Assembly: GCA_031216445.1 (NCBI GenBank)
Contig: CM062206.1
Span: 8,564,001 to 8,628,000, forward strand
From: Lateolabrax maculatus
Lineage: Eukaryota > Chordata > Actinopteri > Acropomatiformes > Lateolabracidae
Direction: 5' to 3'
Length of the DNA: 64,000 nt
The translations under genes were made by a program, and so were the position numbers. The notes beneath the pieces are model-generated. The model saw nothing but the letters and a program-made list of their open reading frames with translations. It had not been told where the DNA came from and searched no databases. Of this stretch, positions 60,853-64,000 are shown in pieces (within the stretch, counting starts at the first letter, position 1; each line of letters opens with the position of its first letter).

Positions 60853-61760
60853 TATACTCCAGTGAATTGGATTTGAAATGAAACAATGGCTATGATGTTT
60901 TAGTACCTACTCTCAGCTTCAATTTCAGGATGTTTACACCCATATCAGCTAAACAGTGTAGGGACTGTAGCCGTTTTTAAATATACTCCCTCAATTTTAA
61001 GCAACAAAACGTAATGATCACTAGTATAAAAGTATGATATTCAAATGTTTATTGCAAATCCCATACGTATCTCTAATGAGGTTTCATCAGGCCTGTATTG
61101 CAGCCATCTGTAGTTTTTGCTGGTTTTGGGGGCTCAGTCATTGTCATGCACACCCATACAAAAAAAAAACCTCCACCATAATCTGACAGATGAGGTGTTT
61201 GGCTTGGATTGACTTGAATCAACAGTTCTTTGTTTTTCTCTACTTTTGTGTTTCCATCACTCTGGTACAGGTTGATCTGTGTCTCATCTGACCATAAAAC
61301 TTTGCTGAAGTACTCTAAGGTTATGATGGACTCATCCTCTCCTGACAGTAGTCTTTGACATCCTGGAGAGTTAACTTGGTCTTCTAGACAGTTCTTTTTT
61401 ATTCAATATTCCAACTATTTTAACATTGTACAGAACAGTTGACTTTCAGGCACCTAATGTTTAAGCCATTCCTGATCTATTCAGATCTTTCAGCCTCATG
61501 CTGGGCTACTTCACATTCCTTTGTTCTTTATATTTAGAGACAAAAACTGCAAATGTCCTGCTTAAAATAAACTACACATTTTGCATGAAGCAAAAAGAAA
61601 ATACACCGTCCCAAGAAAAATTTGAGCAGCCAATTATGCTATGATGACTATTGCTATCCTAAAAATGGACTGGATGTACATGTCAACTACCTTGAATTAA
61701 AGAGTTGGCAATTTAACCTCAGTCGCTGTTTCATTTCAAATCCATAGTGAAAGAATATAC
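60853..61760 (-). mobile_element. second Tc1/mariner-like element, degraded
   Basis: GGATTTGAAATGAAAC (60869-60884) and its exact reverse complement (61728-61743) are inverted repeats about 0.86 kb apart, with weaker pairing on both sides. Between them the minus strand reads FSKVLWSDETQINLYQSDGN and, after a break, SDYGGGFFFVWVCMT. These are the SDET and GGGS-MVWGCM blocks of Tc1-like transposases. The first catalytic Asp is kept, but the frame is broken and the second and third acidic residues were not found. Confidence 0.72.
61100..61560 (-). pseudogene. Tc1-like transposase remnant
   Basis: The remnant is centred on the VLWSDETQINL block at about 61250-61320 (minus strand). A homopolymer run at 61161-61169 lies within the GGG block. 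Stops and shifts elsewhere make it non-functional. Confidence 0.65.
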
Positions 61761-62048
61761 GGATAAACATGGACAAGCACTAATAGTCCATATCCTAAAT
61801 GTTAAACTGGTGTGACACTAACAGAGTACAACAGAACAAAAACCATGCAAACAGGTAATATTTGGTAGTTTCTAATACAGGTTTTTTGAATGCGCTGTTG
61901 ATACAAATATTTACTAGCCATCTAAATAGATTTCCGCCAGAACTGATATGTGGTGGGCCAATCACAACTGTTGATTTAATATAAGGCAGGTTTAATACCA
62001 TGACTGGCAGAGAGGAGCGCTGTTAAGGCATTTTCATAAATAACCAAG

Positions 62049-62183
62049 ATGGCTGTCGCTGATTCAGAACGTTCCATGGCCATTCCTATCACGGAAGGAT
62101 TAAAAAAACTGTTTGGTACATTTTCTCTACAAGAAGAACAAAGAACTGCACTTAAACTTTATATTGAAAAAAATACTGGGTGA
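62049..62183 (+). pseudogene. short RecQ-helicase-like N-terminal fragment
   Basis: A 44-codon frame starts at ATG 62049 in the context CCAAGATGG and ends TGA. It reads MAVADSERSMAIPITEGLKK, then LFGTFSLQEEQRTALKLYIE. The second half resembles the segment just before the Walker A motif in multi-copy RecQ-like helicases of fish genomes (SLKEEQ..AL..F). The frame stops where the helicase core should begin, so it is either the broken first exon of such a copy or, less likely, a chance match. Confidence 0.4.
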
Positions 62184-62976
62184 GAGGTGCCAATAAGCAA
62201 GTGCCAGGCTAAATATTGATAGTTACTGGCCAAAACTTACAATTCAATGTTAAATACCTACTTTATGTATTTAAACAGTTATATAAATTCCACTTTACAG
62301 CAAATCAAAGAGAAAATATAAGTAAATAAAATCAGTCAACTTAATTAATCCACAGGATGCTTGAAATTCACTGTCACACTTGCATTTGTTGCAGCTCAGT
62401 CCTCACTACTCCAGCACATACCCATAAAGTGCTTTTATGAGCAAATGTCACTACGCTAATTGTCTGAATTTCAAGCGGTTATCCATCACTTCTCTGCTTG
62501 CACATATGCTTGACATTAGGGCATCTTCCCTGCAGTGTTGGCAGAGTGCTGATGGCAATAAAGTATGGGCATTAAAATAAAGAAAATGCAAATGACCTTA
62601 CACAGCTAACATCAGCCAACAAAAATAAAATTAAATACACATACAGATGCTACAAGGCTCAGTTACCACAGTGCAAAAAGGCAAGAAACATTTCCTTCAA
62701 GGGCGAGAAACCTGTTATGAGTGTGCATGCAAATGTATGGTTCAGTGGTTGCTGATATGCTCTTGCAAGAGTCTAACTGCGTAGAGGAAGTCCATCTGTT
62801 TTTAAGTTTACCTGCAGACACACTGAAATAACAGACTGAGCAGACAAGTAAGGCTTCCCATACCAGGCTAGAAAACAAAAGTCCAGGCATGTTCAATTAA
62901 GCTTCTGTAGAACCAGCCATTTCATTTTTTGTACAGAGATTCAGTGTTGTGTTTCTTGTAACTCTTTCCCTTTGTC

Positions 62977-63095
62977 AGCGGGGTGGCTTAATGAGTAGAA
63001 ACACTGTGTTGCAGATCAAAGAACAAGGTTCAAGACATCACAACAGCAACTCTGCTTCACTGTCCATTAGCAAGACAGTGAATCTAAGGAGCTAG
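62977..63095 (+). repeat. degraded tRNA-derived SINE remnant
   Basis: GCGGGGTGGCTTAATGAGTA resembles a tRNA-like A box, and AAGGTTCAAGACATC a B box. They are followed by GTCCATTAGCAAGACAGTGA, matching the usual GTCCTTGAGCAAGACACTGA phrase of fish SINEs. It is heavily mutated. Confidence 0.55.
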
Positions 63096-63199
63096 AAAAG
63101 TGAAATAAGTATTTTTCCATGGGACTCATGATGTCTAACATGATCAAGGCTTTTTAATTTTGGCCTGTATTCCTGACTGGCTTAACCTTTTGGGGCTTT

Positions 63200-63545
63200 T
63201 AGGACTGAACAATTAATTAAAATTTTATCGAAATCGCAATATAGCGTACAAGTATTTTGAAATTCCAGGAGGCGCGATATTTACTAAAGGTGAAATGTTT
63301 GTCAAAATACCATTATAAATTAAATATTGTCATGCAGAAGGGACGTCCTGGCCTACACATCATATACTACAGACTTAAGAAAATATCTCTGTTTGGTACA
63401 GATCACACACCATAATCATTTTAACATGTTTAGCAAAGAAATGGATTATAAAGATGTAAAAATTATCATTCCCTCTAATATCACAAATCATATCGCAATT
63501 GCAATATCCATCAAAATAATCACAATTAGATATTCAGCCAAAGAG
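63200..63545. repeat. teleost non-autonomous repeat with ATCGAAATCGCAATAT-type ends
   Basis: ACTGAACAATTAATTAAAAT with ATCGAAATCGCAATAT opens the segment. Near 63488-63535 related words recur inverted (CATATCGCAATTGCAATATC, AATCACAATTAG). Such ACGATTA/ATCGCAAT words are typical of a common fish repeat of uncertain class. No coding sequence is seen. Confidence 0.5.
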
Positions 63546-64000
63546 TACATGAACCCCAAAAATTTGTCATTTTCTTATTAGAGTTGGGGTAGCCACAAAG
63601 TCAGAATATGCAGAGTGAAAGTCAAACAGGTCTTTGTGAATAGTCTCCATCAATTTAGTTTGATATTGCATCATCAAAGGTGGGAGCAATATAAATCATC
63701 TTTTATCAGTTGTCAGTGGATAGAGGTAAGATTCCTTGAACAAGTGAATCAGCTGGAGTATTGCCCATCTTTTAATGTGCATGTTTACAATGCTGATTGA
63801 TGTCAAAAGGGTGTGCAAGACCTTGGGAAAAGTTACTTTAACTTTGGTGTTCATCATGTTTCACGGTGCAACTTTACAAGGAAATACGGCAACCCTACAG
63901 ACTGAATGTCTATTTGATCCATTCAACAGTGTCTATCTCCGGGTTTTTCCAATTCCCAGGAGTTTGCAAGGAAAGACAAAAACAGAAAAGAGAAATGAGA

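Larger units (their letters stand above)
46174..64000 (-). other. upstream of the first visible coding exon: 5' intron and/or 5' flank
   Basis: An AG acceptor abuts the exon at 46173, so at least the part next to it is intron and an upstream exon must exist, either in this stretch or beyond 64000. I could not identify that exon. The stretch holds microsatellites, a LINE scrap (49435-49780), Tc1-like remnants (60853-61760), teleost repeats, a RecQ-like fragment (62049-62183), and several blocks that look like conserved regulatory DNA (47040-47420, 50930-51130, 53480-53720, 54930-55210, 56190-56380). No other gene was recognised. Confidence 0.75.

Overview
The window is vertebrate, almost certainly ray-finned (percomorph-type teleost) genomic DNA. 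It is AT-rich, with large introns, GT-AG splice sites, many CA/TG and GATA microsatellites, and fish-typical interspersed repeats: a tRNA-derived SINE, Tc1-like transposons with long inverted repeats, an RTE-type LINE, L2/Rex-like reverse transcriptase scraps, and several familiar teleost repeats of uncertain class. There is no operon, plasmid, phage or CRISPR structure.

One protein-coding gene can be supported. It lies on the minus strand and fills 25..46173. Eight exons (46042-46173, 31108-31263, 20680-20886, 18127-18360, 15282-15494, 8273-8379, 4023-4140, 25-212) join without any reading-frame break into 447 codons, counted from the first ATG in the 5'-most exon seen. The product is an ECTO-NOX disulfide-thiol exchanger. 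Details such as the QDVPVVKEIIHCKSC block, PPSPPPIVHYSEHECS, VSQAEALKEENDSL and LQQALQGMQ fit ENOX2 better than ENOX1 as I recall the two paralogues. The last part of the protein (roughly the C-terminal quarter) lies beyond position 1, and the promoter and any 5' exons probably lie beyond 46173, possibly beyond 64000.

Region by region: 1-4022 holds the last visible exon and intron 7. 4023-15494 holds exons 5 to 7 with introns carrying old repeats. 15495-20886 holds exons 3 and 4, plus a near-perfect 39-nt hairpin at 19241-19279. 20887-31107 is an intron loaded with transposon debris: an RTE LINE with its reverse transcriptase catalytic box deleted, a SINE and a teleost repeat. 31264-46041 is a 14.8 kb intron with a dead 1.4 kb Tc1-like transposon. 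46174-64000 is 5' intron or 5' flank with another dead Tc1-like element, LINE scraps, a short RecQ-helicase-like fragment, and several AT/CpG-mixed blocks that look like candidate conserved regulatory DNA.

I did not find a convincing new biological system. The items most worth checking are the protein-level departures in the ENOX2 exons, the snap-back hairpin, the candidate regulatory blocks upstream of the first coding exon, and the RecQ-like fragment. Names and comparisons rest on remembered family sequences; no database search was run.
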